The notes under the pieces are model-generated. The model had not been told where the DNA came from, made no database searches, and saw only the letters and a program-made list of their open reading frames with translations. From Halochromatium roseum (GTDB taxonomy: Bacteria; Pseudomonadota; Gammaproteobacteria; Chromatiales; Chromatiaceae), in NCBI RefSeq assembly GCF_016653315.1, contig NZ_NHSH01000057.1, positions 207,671-261,782 of the forward strand: a stretch of 54,112 nucleotides of DNA, read 5' to 3'. A program made the position numbers and the translations under genes. This document shows positions 11,301-19,737 of this stretch, in pieces (within the stretch, counting starts at the first letter, position 1; each line of letters opens with the position of its first letter).

Positions 11301-12901
11301 AGCCCCCAAGGCCAGCCCCAGACGCGTGCAACGGCCAATGCCGCGATCAGCACCAGAAAGATATCCAGCAGCGTCCAGCGCGCGAGCCAGCTATCGGGCA
11401 GATTATCGACGCCGTCGACGGCGAGCAGATCCCAGCCGGGCGGCAGATCGAGCCAGGTCCTGGCACTGCTCAACGGCAGGCTCCAACCCGAGCCGGGGAC
11501 ATCCAACTGCCAACCGACCGGACCGCTGTCGATACGTGCGTCCGCCGTCAGCTCGAGCCGACCAGCGCGCAGCTCAACGCCTTCGCGCTGATCCTGCCCA
11601 GCTAAACCCTGCCCATCTATACGGGTGATCAGCCGTGGCTCGCCGTCGACGCGCACCTGCCCGAGCACCAGCGGCGGTTCGGCATCGATCCGCCAGCGCT
11701 CCTGCACCACACCACTGAGCCGATCGCGCAGACTCAGCCCAGCGCCATCGAAGTCCAGCCGCAGGGAACGCTCGAGACGAACCTGATCCACCCCTGAGGC
11801 GCCACGGCTCAGCTGTTCGAGCCTGAGGGTCTGTCCGGCCTGGAGCAGATAGGCTGGCAGCTGTTGCCAGGCTGGCGGCAGGCGAGTCTGGCGCGGGTCG
11901 ATCGGGTGCGCACCGCTGAGTTCGACTTGGCGCAGAGATGGCTGGGCCGCGAAGACCCAAACCTCCTGCGCCGGCCACTCAGAGGTCCCGGTTGCCGGCG
12001 GCTGCGGCAGGTGAAGTGCAGCCACTGGACCAGGATGATGGCTTTCCAGCGTCAGCTCCCAGCGGCCAGGTCGCAGCTGCAGCTGCAACAGGGACCTGGC
12101 TTGATCGGACTGCTGATCCGGCTCGGCATCAGACCTCGCATCAACCAAGCGCGCCGGCAACGGACTCTCGAGGCGCAGTGGGATGCCGCCTGGCAGGACG
12201 ACCGGCCCCAGCAGCAGCTCGCGCGGCTGACCCGAAACCTCGAGCAACAGACGCGTCTGCACCCTCAGCGGCACCGAGTCCTCGATGCGGCGCATCACCT
12301 CGATCGACAGGCTATCCGGCTCCTGCCGCTGCAACGGCTGGCGCTCGGCGCCCAGCCAAATCCCACCCTTGGTATCCAGGCGCGGCTGATCGATCGCGCT
12401 CCCATTCAGGCTCAGGCTGAGGAGCCCGATCTCGGCCGGCACCCGCAGCACATCCGGCCGTCTCGGCCAAGCAAAGCGCCCGCGAACCGCGCTTTCACCT
12501 GCGTCGAGTTGAATCATCGGCCGCCCATCGCGCTCGACCACCGCGATCGGCAAGCCATTTGCACTCACCTGCTGCGGCCATTGTCCGCGCCCACCGGGCA
12601 GCGGCAGCCAGCTCTGCGCGGCCAGCGTCCAGGCCTGCTCAAAACGACCACCGTTGTCGTCGAGCTCGAGCTGCAGCAGACCCGGCCAGGCGCAGACGCG
12701 ATCAGCCGTGCCATCCGCGCCGATCGGACAAGCGCGTTGATCCTCGCCCTCCAGCACCCAATCGACCCAAGGTGCGAGTGGAGCCGGTATCGTTGGCCCC
12801 TCGTCGGCAGAGGCCGTACCCAGCGCGGCGAACAGGCCGAGCTGAAGCAGGAACAGGAACAGGAACAGGGAGCGGAAAAGGGGCTGCTTTTGCCGCGACA
12901 T
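8393..12901 (-). CDS. Very large inner-membrane/periplasmic protein of unknown function
   Basis: About 1502 residues from the ATG at 12901, chosen because a signal-anchor (LFRSLFLFLFLLQLGLFAAL) follows directly. The frame is open to a TTG at 13054 but that extension lacks signal-peptide character. After the leader comes a long, beta-rich, presumably periplasmic part of about 450 residues. A hydrophobic pair (LLDIFLVLIAALAVARVW and WGLLALLTLVLTW) follows, then a Pro/Ser/Met-rich spacer with SMTPNMTPSMAP repeats, and more membrane segments. A second periplasmic region comes next, then a C-terminal group of about five helices. The residues used are rich in Leu, Trp and Arg. No catalytic motif or named family recognised. 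Downstream of cobD on the same strand but separated by about 250 bp, so probably an independent unit. Confidence 0.8.
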   Translation of the reverse strand: MSRQKQPLFRSLFLFLFLLQLGLFAALGTASADEGPTIPAPLAPWVDWVLEGEDQRACPIGADGTADRVCAWPGLLQLELDDNGGRFEQAWTLAAQSWLPLPGGRGQWPQQVSANGLPIAVVERDGRPMIQLDAGESAVRGRFAWPRRPDVLRVPAEIGLLSLSLNGSAIDQPRLDTKGGIWLGAERQPLQRQEPDSLSIEVMRRIEDSVPLRVQTRLLLEVSGQPRELLLGPVVLPGGIPLRLESPLPARLVDARSDAEPDQQSDQARSLLQLQLRPGRWELTLESHHPGPVAALHLPQPPATGTSEWPAQEVWVFAAQPSLRQVELSGAHPIDPRQTRLPPAWQQLPAYLLQAGQTLRLEQLSRGASGVDQVRLERSLRLDFDGAGLSLRDRLSGVVQERWRIDAEPPLVLGQVRVDGEPRLITRIDGQGLAGQDQREGVELRAGRLELTADARIDSGPVGWQLDVPGSGWSLPLSSARTWLDLPPGWDLLAVDGVDNLPDSWLARWTLLDIFLVLIAALAVARVWGWPWGLLALLTLVLTWQEPGAPRWAWLNLIAAAALVSLLPGRSGSDSTPDQRPSVTPGSAPSMTPNMTPSMAPGPSPGASAGAVDAQTLAAQRGPSWLGGLVRLYYRLALLTLALIAIPFLVSEMRDGLFPQLESHGGGLVGLGIFADGAVGRVADLDASHLPQSAPAAAAAGAMLSKRSGALSEAAPDVIPKPLPSLDPQAQLQTGVGVPNWTWSRFELSWSGPMPPEHRLRLWLLPASATLVLAIVTLLLVPLLGLRLADRLPMRLKADQGRVLPLIGVGLIASAGIWLAPSPALAASWSAAEHESEPDRYLVPALANAAFPSAALLDQLRERLLEPPDCVPNCAEIAQLVLDASATELRLLLAVDAAAAVALPVPGARSGWSPALVQLDGAALGRLLRRPNGELAAPMPQGRHLLLLSGPLGSADQIEIPLPLRPRLVELSLDAGWRLEGVGADGVPGDQLRLSRLSREGGVPIALRNDRVPTMPSNGLDAGLSSDVSGLPDASNAETRLPPLLKITRTLRFGLDWGLTTEVERLSSLDQPVSVRVGLIPGESVTTAGAQVNEAGVLVSLPPGRARMRWSSALRPVDHLVLNASTDPRLTEAWRLQVSPIWHLSAEGVPAVQPPAGNASWLPTYRPWPGEVLRLSLSRPLAVAGPTLTLDRSRYQVRPGLHSSEARLELSLRSSQGGRHLLRLPQGAEPTRLSVDGQQWPLITQGNAVDLALTPGTQEIALDWVASEGLGLVYRPSLVGLGVAGVNAETQVRLGADRWLLWTSGPGIGPAVQFWGLLVVIGIIALLLVRARLTPLGFTDWLLLGVGLSQVSVWVGALVVLWLFALGARRRLGTAIAPWRFNLTQVALVGLTMVALGALLVAVQQGLLGSPSMQVAGNGSSATALNWYLDRNGEKTAPVTVVSAPIWIYRLLMLAWALWLAWRLLDWLRWGWQGIVEPTPWLQSRRQALKRKVSEQNLSIDL

Positions 12902-13157
12902 CCCGTGCGACACCCGCTGTGGCGCCAATAATGGCAACGAATCGACGAGCCGGATCGGTAGGCCATCGCATAGGCCATCGCCCGGGCTTCGTTGCTGAGC
13001 AGCCAGCAAACTCTCAGAAAACAGCATAGCCTGGTGACCCCCGAGAGCTGTCAAGGAACGTCCGAACGCCGCCTGGTATCGGTCTAACGAACATAGCGCG
13101 TCGCCACCCGAGACGATGGAGCGCTTGTTTAACCCTACCTGCGCAGGTGGTAAGCGA

Positions 13158-14273
13158 TCAGAGCAAGCGCCTCATCGCCGCCAATAATCGCCGATTCTCG
13201 GCCTCAAGGCGCACTGCGATACGCAGATAGCGCGCATCGAGTCCCGCGTAATCGTCACAGACGCGCACGGCGATACCCTCCGAGCGCAGCAACCGCGCAG
13301 CGAGCTCGGCCGCCATCGGCGCCTGCTCCGGCAGTCGTAACAACAGATAATTGGCTGCGCTATCAATGACCTCCAGACCAAGCCGGCGCAACGCCTCAGT
13401 CAGCCGGCGACGCTCAGTGCCGATCAACGTGCGCGTGCGCTGTGAGAACTCAGGCAACGCCGGGTCGTTGAGGATCGCCGTGCCGGCCGCGGCGGCCAGG
13501 CTGTTGACCGACCACTCCGGGAGTAACCGCATGAACGCGGCAGCGCGCGTCGGCGCCAACACCGCATAGCCGAGCCGCAAACCGGCAAGCGCATAGAATT
13601 TGGTCATCGAGCGGATGACGATGAGATTCGGAAGCGCCCAGCGGGCAGCTGATTCGGTCCCGCTGACGAAGTCGATAAAGGCCTCATCGATGGCCCAATC
13701 GACCCGCGGATGGGCGATTACAGCCCGTCGCAACGCCTCGGGATCGACCAGGCGACCAGTCGGGTTGTTGGGCTGACCGATCCAGACCAGATCGCCCGCG
13801 CGAAACTGCGTCGAGAGACGTTCGAGATCGAGCGCGAACCCATCCTCGGGCGGGAGCGGAATCGACACCAGCGGTCGCTGCCAGACCTCAGCGGCGCGCC
13901 CGTAATCGAGGTAGGCCGGCGCGGTGACCAGTACCCGCCTGGCATCGAGCAGCCGCGGCAGCCACCAGATCAGCTGCTCGGCGCCATTCCCGACCAGGAT
14001 CTGATCAGATGCCACGTCCAGATGCTGGCCGATCGCGGCCCGTAACGCCGTGCAGGCCGGATCGGGATAATGACCGAGGGCATCAATGCCAGCGATCAAG
14101 GCCGCGCGCGCAGCCGCGGGCATGCCGAGCGGGTTGATATTGGCGCTGAAATCAAGCAGCGAAGCGGCTGCGCGGCCGCTGCGGCGCGCCAGCACCTCAA
14201 GGTTACCGCCGTGTCGAAGGCTATCCTGGCCATCCTGCTGAGTCTGCTCAGCCCGAAACAAGCGGCTCATCAT
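13158..14273 (-). CDS. cobD: Threonine-phosphate decarboxylase (cobalamin aminopropanol arm)
   Basis: A 371-residue fold-type I PLP enzyme. It matches CobD (CobC in the aerobic nomenclature), which decarboxylates L-threonine-3-phosphate to (R)-1-amino-2-propanol phosphate, the linker of the cobalamin nucleotide loop. Seen: the N-terminal RHGGN and DFSANINPLG motifs typical of the family, VGNGAEQLI, the IGQPNNPTG motif, the IDEAFIDF aspartate, and the PLP lysine in SMTKFYALAGLRLGY. Last gene of a minus-strand cobT-cobC-cobD group, 42 bp after cobC. Two adjacent Met codons make the start uncertain by one residue. Histidinol-phosphate aminotransferase is the main alternative, but the motifs and context favour CobD. 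Confidence 0.92.
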   Translation of the reverse strand: MMSRLFRAEQTQQDGQDSLRHGGNLEVLARRSGRAAASLLDFSANINPLGMPAAARAALIAGIDALGHYPDPACTALRAAIGQHLDVASDQILVGNGAEQLIWWLPRLLDARRVLVTAPAYLDYGRAAEVWQRPLVSIPLPPEDGFALDLERLSTQFRAGDLVWIGQPNNPTGRLVDPEALRRAVIAHPRVDWAIDEAFIDFVSGTESAARWALPNLIVIRSMTKFYALAGLRLGYAVLAPTRAAAFMRLLPEWSVNSLAAAAGTAILNDPALPEFSQRTRTLIGTERRRLTEALRRLGLEVIDSAANYLLLRLPEQAPMAAELAARLLRSEGIAVRVCDDYAGLDARYLRIAVRLEAENRRLLAAMRRLL

Positions 14274-14315
14274 CCAAGTTGGTGGCGATGCGCTGCGTTC
14301 ATGATCCGCACCGGA

Positions 14316-14906
14316 TCAGCAGCCATGAGCGATCAGACTGGGTAGGCCACCCTCGGCGGGCAGCCGTACACGCGAGCGGCAGGCGGTTGGCACCTCGAGC
14401 AGGATCAGCCGCTCGGCGGGGATGCCGAGCAGTTCGCCCAGGATCACTCGGATGACGCCGCCATGGGTGATCAGCAGCAGGTGATCTCCGCCCCCGGCCA
14501 GCAGTTGGCACCAGCCATCGATCACACGCTGGCGAAAGACCGCAAAGGGCTCCGAACTCGGCGGATCGTAGCCGCTCGGGTCCGCCCAGAAGCGGGCCAG
14601 GTCATCAAGCGGGATCTGATCTGCACGCAGCCCTTCCCAGGCACCGAAATCGCGCTCGCGCAAGGCCTCAACCTGCTCGACCTGCAGCCCGAGCCGTTTT
14701 CCAAGCCAGTCAGCAAAGCCCGCGCAACGCGAAGCCGGCGAGCAGAGAAGGCGATCCCAGCGGTTGCGTCCTCCGGCTGTCTGATCGGCCGTCGCAGCCT
14801 CGAGCTGCGACCAGCCCATCGCGCTGAGCGGGTCATCGCGTCGACCACGAAAGCAAGCACCGCCGGCAACCTCACCGTGACGGATCAGATCGACCAGGCG
14901 AGACAT
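14316..14906 (-). CDS. cobC: Alpha-ribazole phosphatase (histidine phosphatase family)
   Basis: A 196-residue phosphoglycerate-mutase-like protein. The phospho-accepting histidine lies in LIRHGEV near residue 10. The acid/base Glu is in RERDFGAWEG, and the second histidine is in LITHGGVIRV. CobC removes the 5'-phosphate from alpha-ribazole phosphate or adenosylcobalamin phosphate, the last step of nucleotide-loop assembly. Its ATG overlaps the TAA of cobT by one base (TAATG), so translation is probably coupled. The functional name rests on this placement between cobT and cobD; the fold alone would only say histidine phosphatase. Confidence 0.88.
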   Translation of the reverse strand: MSRLVDLIRHGEVAGGACFRGRRDDPLSAMGWSQLEAATADQTAGGRNRWDRLLCSPASRCAGFADWLGKRLGLQVEQVEALRERDFGAWEGLRADQIPLDDLARFWADPSGYDPPSSEPFAVFRQRVIDGWCQLLAGGGDHLLLITHGGVIRVILGELLGIPAERLILLEVPTACRSRVRLPAEGGLPSLIAHGC

Positions 14907-16099
14907 TAGCTGGCCTGAGCCGCGACGCCCGCCTCGGCAAAGGTCGCCATCTGCGCGTGCAGCGCACAGGCCAGACGCAACAGCGGTACCGCTGCTGCGG
15001 CGCCGCTGCCCTCGCCCAAGCGCATGCCGAGGTCCAGCAATGGCCGCAGCCCAATTGCCTCGACCATCGCCCGATGCCCGGGCTCAGCGGAGGCGTGCGC
15101 AAGCAACATCCAATCAACCGCCCCTGGGCAGAGCCGGCTTGCGACCAAGGCTGCCGCCGTGCTGATGAAGCCGTCGATGAGCATCGGTAGCCCTTGCTGG
15201 GCACAGGCCACATAGGCACCCGTCATCGCCGCGATCTCGAAGCCGCCAAGCCGCGCTAGCGCACTGAGCGGATCGGCGAGCGGATCGGCGAGTGGATCGG
15301 CGAGTGGATCGGCGAGTGGATCGGCGAGTGGATCGGCGAGTGGATCGGCGAGTGGATCGCCAAACTGGTTGCCAGGCAGACCGCCAGGTAGATTCCCAGG
15401 CTGATCGCCAAGCTGACGACGATGCAACGTCAGTGCTCGCTCGATCAGCGCGCGCTTGCGCTCGATGCCGCCGCGATCAAGCCCGGTGCCCGGGCCGACC
15501 AGATCCACCACCGGCAGCGCGAGCAGGGCGCAAGCGAGCGCTGTTGCTGGGGTCGTGTTACCGATCCCCATCTCTCCCGCGATGAAGAGTTCGGCGCCCG
15601 CCGCACGCGCCCGCCGCACCGCCGCTTTACCCTCGGCCAACGCCAGCACGAGCTGCTCAGTCGACATCGCCGCACCTTCGGCAAGGTTGGCGCTGCCGGC
15701 GTCTATCACCGCATCCCGAATCAGCGGATGCGCTGGCACGGGGACCACAGTGCCAAGGTTGATCAGCTCGATCCCGGCGCCGATTTCCCGTGCCAGTACA
15801 CTGATGGCGGCACCACCGGAGGCCATGTTGGCGACCATCTGCGCCGTGACCGCCTGCGGGAAGGCCGAAACACCTGACGCAGCAACCCCATGGTCGGCGG
15901 CAAACACGGCAATCTGCACCTGCCCCAAGGCTGGCTGCTCTCGCCCTTGCAGGGCGGCAAGCTGAATCGCGATGTCTTCCAGCCGCCCGAGTGAGCCTAG
16001 CGGCTTGGTCAGCTCGCCCTGGCGGTTGACAGCGGCTTCGCGCGCATCTAGGTCGACCGCTGCAGCGGGGGTATGAAGCCATTCGAGATCAAGAGTCAA
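14906..16099 (-). CDS. cobT: Nicotinate-nucleotide--dimethylbenzimidazole phosphoribosyltransferase
   Basis: CobT transfers ribose phosphate from nicotinate mononucleotide to dimethylbenzimidazole, giving alpha-ribazole phosphate for the lower loop of B12. Seen: the N-terminal [15 protein letters not shown] block, [26 protein letters not shown], and the C-terminal LGEGSGAA containing the catalytic Glu. The protein has 397 residues, against about 350 usual. Much of the excess is an insert near residues 248-280 made of eight near-identical DPLA units, encoded by a perfect 12-bp tandem repeat. It lies between [12 protein letters not shown] and [15 protein letters not shown], probably a surface loop. 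First gene of the cobT-cobC-cobD group. No B12 riboswitch-like box was found in the 240 bp upstream. Confidence 0.94.
   Translation of the reverse strand: MTLDLEWLHTPAAAVDLDAREAAVNRQGELTKPLGSLGRLEDIAIQLAALQGREQPALGQVQIAVFAADHGVAASGVSAFPQAVTAQMVANMASGGAAISVLAREIGAGIELINLGTVVPVPAHPLIRDAVIDAGSANLAEGAAMSTEQLVLALAEGKAAVRRARAAGAELFIAGEMGIGNTTPATALACALLALPVVDLVGPGTGLDRGGIERKRALIERALTLHRRQLGDQPGNLPGGLPGNQFGDPLADPLADPLADPLADPLADPLADPLADPLSALARLGGFEIAAMTGAYVACAQQGLPMLIDGFISTAAALVASRLCPGAVDWMLLAHASAEPGHRAMVEAIGLRPLLDLGMRLGEGSGAAAAVPLLRLACALHAQMATFAEAGVAAQAS
15271..15354. repeat. 12-bp minisatellite inside cobT (seven units)
   Basis: Seven consecutive copies of GATCGGCGAGTG are present; the first has C in place of T. 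Partial copies flank both sides. On the coding (minus) strand the array encodes repeated Asp-Pro-Leu-Ala. The unit is a multiple of three, so copy-number change lengthens or shortens the CobT loop without a frameshift. Confidence 0.95.
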
Positions 16100-16340
16100 C
16101 GGTTATTCCTCGGGCGTTAAACCAAACTGGGATGGACCAAACTGTACGTTTGCGGCTTGATCTACTGTCAAGGCCCTACTGTGCCAAGCGCTCAAGGCAG
16201 CTAAGCATGACGACTTGTCATTTCTTATGGCATAGGCTAACAATACTAAGCATTACCTGTCTTCTTCGTCGGCTAAGCCTACCGTTTTGCATGGTTTCAC
16301 ATGCGCTTTACGAATGGTTGGTGCAGGGCTCGTGAACTGA

Positions 16341-16523
16341 GTGATGAGAACGCGGTTACTGCCGCGCCCCCACGAGATGCGTCTGTACCCCGACCATGCC
16401 ACCCTGCTCGATGCCATCACAGGCGGTGCCGTCGACCTCACCGAGCTTGGCCCACTGCCGTTCCTGTTGGCGCGCGAGTCTATGCCTCACCTGCAGGCGG
16501 TGGCGAAGCAGATCGCCGCCTAA
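16341..16523 (+). pseudogene. Possible fragment of a PhnD-like phosphate/phosphonate-binding protein
   Basis: A 60-codon frame upstream of queG. It contains RLYPDHATLLDAITGGAVDL then TELGPLPFLLARE, which resembles the N-terminal part of PhnD-type periplasmic binding domains (a sampling helix, then an FLGP-like motif and a hydrophobic Ala/Arg segment). A complete protein would be more than 250 residues, and neither signal peptide nor the rest is visible. Most likely a gene remnant; the family call is by eye and weak. Confidence 0.35.
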
Positions 16524-16536
16524 GCGGCGCAAAACC

Positions 16537-17646
16537 ATGCCGAATGATACGCGCCAATACTGCTCGCCAAGCGCGCTCGATGCCTTAGCCATTGACGCCT
16601 TAGCACTGGACGCCTTGGCGCTCGACATCAAGGCATGGGGACAGGCGCTCGGCTTCCAGCAGGTTGGCATTGCCGACTGCGACCTTGCGCAGGCTGAGAC
16701 CCGGTTGCAACACTGGTTAGGCGCATCGATGCACGGCGACATGCAGTACATGGCCCGGCATGGTCACAAGCGCACACGGCCAGCGCAGCTGATGCCTGGA
16801 ACCCTGTCCGTGATCTCGGCGCGGATGGACTATCTTCCCGAACATCAGCAGGCCATCGACGCGGCACTTGCCGACCCAGCCCGCGCCTTCGTCTCACGCT
16901 ATGCGCTCGGTCGCGATTATCACAAGGTGCTGCGCGCACGCCTGAAGCGCCTGGCGCAACAGCTCGAAGACCGCATCGGCGCTTACGGCTGGCGAGTCTT
17001 CGTCGACTCTGCGCCGGTCATGGAAAAGCCCCTGGCGGAGAAGGCCGGGCTCGGCTGGATCGGCAAGCACACCAACCTGATCAATCCGGATGCCGGCTCT
17101 TGGTTCTTCCTCGGCGAGATCTACTGCGACCTACCGCTGCCGCCAGATCAACCCGCGCGCGCGCACTGCGGCCGCTGCCAGACCTGCATCGATATCTGCC
17201 CAACCAAGGCCATCATTGCGCCCTTCCAGCTCGACGCGCGGCTTTGCATCTCCTATCTGACCATCGAACACTTCGGGCCAATCCCGGAGGCGTTGCGCCC
17301 GCAGATGGGCAATCACATCTATGGCTGCGATGATTGCCAGCTCTGCTGCCCCTGGAATCGCTTCGCCCGGCTGACCAACGAGACCGACTTCTTTGCTCGC
17401 CATGGGCTCGATGCGACCACCCTGATTGAGCTCTTCAGTTGGGATGAGACCACGTTCCTGTCGCGCACCGAAGGCAGCGCGATCCGCCGCCTCGGCCATG
17501 AACGCTGGCTGCGCAACATCGCTGTCGCCTTGGGCAATGCGCCCAGTTCCGAGGCGGTCCGCAGAGCCTTGCTAGCTCGCCTCAAGCACCCGAGCGCCCT
17601 GGTCCGCGAACACGTCAGCTGGGCTCTAGCCCAGCATCGTCTGTAA
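16537..17646 (+). CDS. queG: Epoxyqueuosine reductase
   Basis: QueG reduces epoxyqueuosine to queuosine in tRNA, using cobalamin and two [4Fe-4S] clusters. From ATG 16537 the protein has 369 residues, normal for the family. Seen: the family's SAPVMEKPLAEKAGLGWIGK block, the ferredoxin motif CGRCQTCIDICPTKAI, the second cysteine group CDDCQLCCPWN, and a C-terminal helical part with LGHERWLRNIAVALGNAP. The frame is open further upstream to 16396, but that part overlaps the PhnD-like remnant and lacks QueG similarity. Near the N-terminus there is a short LDALA repeat. QueG is itself cobalamin-dependent, which may explain its position between cob and btu genes. Confidence 0.93.
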   Translation: MPNDTRQYCSPSALDALAIDALALDALALDIKAWGQALGFQQVGIADCDLAQAETRLQHWLGASMHGDMQYMARHGHKRTRPAQLMPGTLSVISARMDYLPEHQQAIDAALADPARAFVSRYALGRDYHKVLRARLKRLAQQLEDRIGAYGWRVFVDSAPVMEKPLAEKAGLGWIGKHTNLINPDAGSWFFLGEIYCDLPLPPDQPARAHCGRCQTCIDICPTKAIIAPFQLDARLCISYLTIEHFGPIPEALRPQMGNHIYGCDDCQLCCPWNRFARLTNETDFFARHGLDATTLIELFSWDETTFLSRTEGSAIRRLGHERWLRNIAVALGNAPSSEAVRRALLARLKHPSALVREHVSWALAQHRL

Positions 17647-17652
17647 CGACTC

Positions 17653-18621
17653 GTGCCTCTTCAATCGATACCATCCCATCGAGGTCGCCATCGCCGCGGC
17701 CTGCTTCCGCTGCTTGTGCGCGTTGCGCTCGCAAGCGCCATCATTGCGACCATCACAGCCATGCTCAGCCAGCCGCTGATGGCGACAGAGGATCACACCC
17801 AGAGCGCCTTGGCACCCTTGCCCTCGGTGGTCAGCACCAACCTCTGCGCCGACCTACTGCTGCTGCGTCTAGCCGCACCTGAGCAGATCTTATCGGTCTC
17901 GTATCAGGCGCAAGACCCTGCACAATCGCCGATGGCGCCCTTAGCGAACCACTATCCAGCCAATCGCGGAACGGTCGAGGAGCTGCTCTACTTTAAGCCC
18001 CAGATCGCGCTGACCTATCTGGGATGGTCTGGGCGCCCACATGCCGAGCTATTGGCGCAACAAGGGATCGAGCTGGTGCCAATCCCCTACCCCCGCGAGA
18101 TCGAGGATGCCCTCTCAATGACACTGACGATCGCCCATGAGATCGGACGCGACAGCGCTGGACAGCAGCAGGTGTCGCAGGCCAGGGCTCGAGTCAACAG
18201 CCTTGCTGAGCGCGCGGCATCTTATCGGGCGTCACAGACGAGTCCGGCGCCCGGCGCGCTCTATCTGCGCCCCAATGGCGGCACTGCTGGCAGCGAAACC
18301 TATGTCGACGCGATGCTCCAGCTGATCGGCCTGCGCAACCTGGCGGCGGAAAACGGCATCCGCGGCTGGGGTAGCCTCCCACTCGAGCAGCTCGTCGCCG
18401 ATCCGCCCGATCTGTTCTTGCTCGGCTACTTCGATCAGTCACAACCGCAATCGAAATCTCGCTACGGACGCCACCCGTTGTTACGGCGTCTGCTCAAGCA
18501 GGTGCCAAGCATCCAGATGCCGAGCAGCAGCGCCTGGGGCTGTGGGGGACTCGAGCTGATCGATGCCGCCGAGTTCATCGCCGATCGCCTCGCGACGATC
18601 GAGCGCGAGCTTGAGCCTTGA
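17653..18621 (+). CDS. btuF: Corrinoid ABC transporter, periplasmic binding protein
   Basis: A 322-residue protein starting at GTG 17653, six bases after the queG stop. The basic N-terminus is followed by a hydrophobic segment (ALASAIIATITAMLSQPLM), an uncleaved anchor or signal peptide. The rest matches class III periplasmic binding proteins: VVSTNLCADLLLLRLA, then ANRGTVEELLYFKPQIAL, a long connecting helix around 150-185, and a C-terminal GCGGLELIDAAEFIADRL. BtuF delivers B12 or cobinamide to BtuCD. The assignment to corrinoids rather than iron-siderophores rests on the surrounding cobalamin genes. Followed after 93 bp by btuC and btuD on the same strand. Confidence 0.82.
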   Translation: MPLQSIPSHRGRHRRGLLPLLVRVALASAIIATITAMLSQPLMATEDHTQSALAPLPSVVSTNLCADLLLLRLAAPEQILSVSYQAQDPAQSPMAPLANHYPANRGTVEELLYFKPQIALTYLGWSGRPHAELLAQQGIELVPIPYPREIEDALSMTLTIAHEIGRDSAGQQQVSQARARVNSLAERAASYRASQTSPAPGALYLRPNGGTAGSETYVDAMLQLIGLRNLAAENGIRGWGSLPLEQLVADPPDLFLLGYFDQSQPQSKSRYGRHPLLRRLLKQVPSIQMPSSSAWGCGGLELIDAAEFIADRLATIERELEP

Positions 18622-18714
18622 GCCTGCACCAGATGATGATTGAACCTGAGCGAGAGATGATGGAACTGGCACCTGAGGTGGCGCGGTGAACAGGAAAACA
18701 CCACGGGTGACCAG

Positions 18715-19737
18715 GTGAGCGCACGCCGACAGACAACGCCGCTGACCGCTAGAGCGGCGACGCTCAATCTCGGGCTGCTGCTGCTCCTGCTCGGGCTGAG
18801 CCTGATGTCGCTGCGCTTCGGTGCAGCGCCACTGTCCCTCAGCGAAGTGGTTGCCGGGCTGTTCGGCAACGGCCCGGACACGCATCAGCTCATCGTGCAG
18901 CAGATTCGCTTACCCCGGGTCTTGCTCGCCTGGCTGGTCGGGCTCGCGCTGGGCGCCTCAGGCGCCGCGCTGCAGGGTCTGCTGCGCAATCCGCTGGCCG
19001 AGCCCGGTCTGCTCGGCATCTCCTCGAGCGCTGGCCTGGGTGCGGTCCTGACCCTGTACTTCGGTCTCAGCGCGCTCAACGCCTGGGCGCTGCCGGCGGT
19101 GGCGATGCTGTTCGCATTGATCGCAACCCTGTTTCTCTACGCACTGGCCCGCGCGGGCTCCTCGAACCTGACCCTGATCCTGGCCGGCGTCGCCGTCTCG
19201 GCGCTGGCCTCCGCGCTGACCTCCTTGGCCTTGAACCTGGCGCCGAATCCCTACGATGTGCAAGACATCGTGCTCTGGCTGCTGGGCTCGATCAGCGATC
19301 GCAGCTTTGCCGATGTGCAACTGATCCTGCCCTTCGTGCTGATCGGCGTGCTGCTGCTGCTCGCCTCCGCGCCAGCGCTGGAGGTACTTGCCCTCGGTGA
19401 AGCGGAGGCCACCAGCCTCGGCGTCAATCTGCCACGGCTGCGGGTCTTGATCATCCTCGGCACGGCGCTCAGCGTCGGCGCCTGTGTCGCGGTCACCGGC
19501 GCCATCGGCTTCGTCGGCCTGGTGGTGCCGCACATGCTGCGCCGCTTCGTCCACTATCGACCGGGCCAACTGCTACTGCCGAGCGCCTTGGGTGGAGCCA
19601 TCTTGGTGCTCACCGCCGATATTGCCCTGCGGCTGATCGGGACGCCAAAGGAGCTTCAGCTCGGGGTGGTCACGGCGCTGGTCGGCGCGCCCTTCTTCCT
19701 GGCCCTGGTGCTGCGCTCGCGGCGGGATATGCTATGA
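18715..19737 (+). CDS. btuC: Corrinoid ABC transporter, permease
   Basis: A 340-residue FecCD/BtuC-type permease starting at GTG 18715, preceded by CCAGGTGACCAGG. About ten hydrophobic helices are visible, the first at ATLNLGLLLLLLGLSLMSL. Family landmarks are RLPRVLLAWLVGLALGASGA, LRNPLAEPGLLGISSSAGLGA, and the cytoplasmic GAIGFVGLVVPHMLRR loop that contacts the ATPase. The permease forms the inner-membrane channel of the uptake system. Its last codons overlap btuD by four bases (ATGA), indicating translational coupling. Confidence 0.92.
   Translation: MSARRQTTPLTARAATLNLGLLLLLLGLSLMSLRFGAAPLSLSEVVAGLFGNGPDTHQLIVQQIRLPRVLLAWLVGLALGASGAALQGLLRNPLAEPGLLGISSSAGLGAVLTLYFGLSALNAWALPAVAMLFALIATLFLYALARAGSSNLTLILAGVAVSALASALTSLALNLAPNPYDVQDIVLWLLGSISDRSFADVQLILPFVLIGVLLLLASAPALEVLALGEAEATSLGVNLPRLRVLIILGTALSVGACVAVTGAIGFVGLVVPHMLRRFVHYRPGQLLLPSALGGAILVLTADIALRLIGTPKELQLGVVTALVGAPFFLALVLRSRRDML

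Noticed and set aside
15271-15354. CRISPR-like array
   Set aside because: The units are 12 bp and directly adjacent with no spacers, in frame within cobT. It is a minisatellite.
16100-16340. Cobalamin riboswitch upstream of cobT
   Set aside because: No B12-box (GCCACTG-like) or matching helices were visible. The region has only a direct CCAAACTG duplication.
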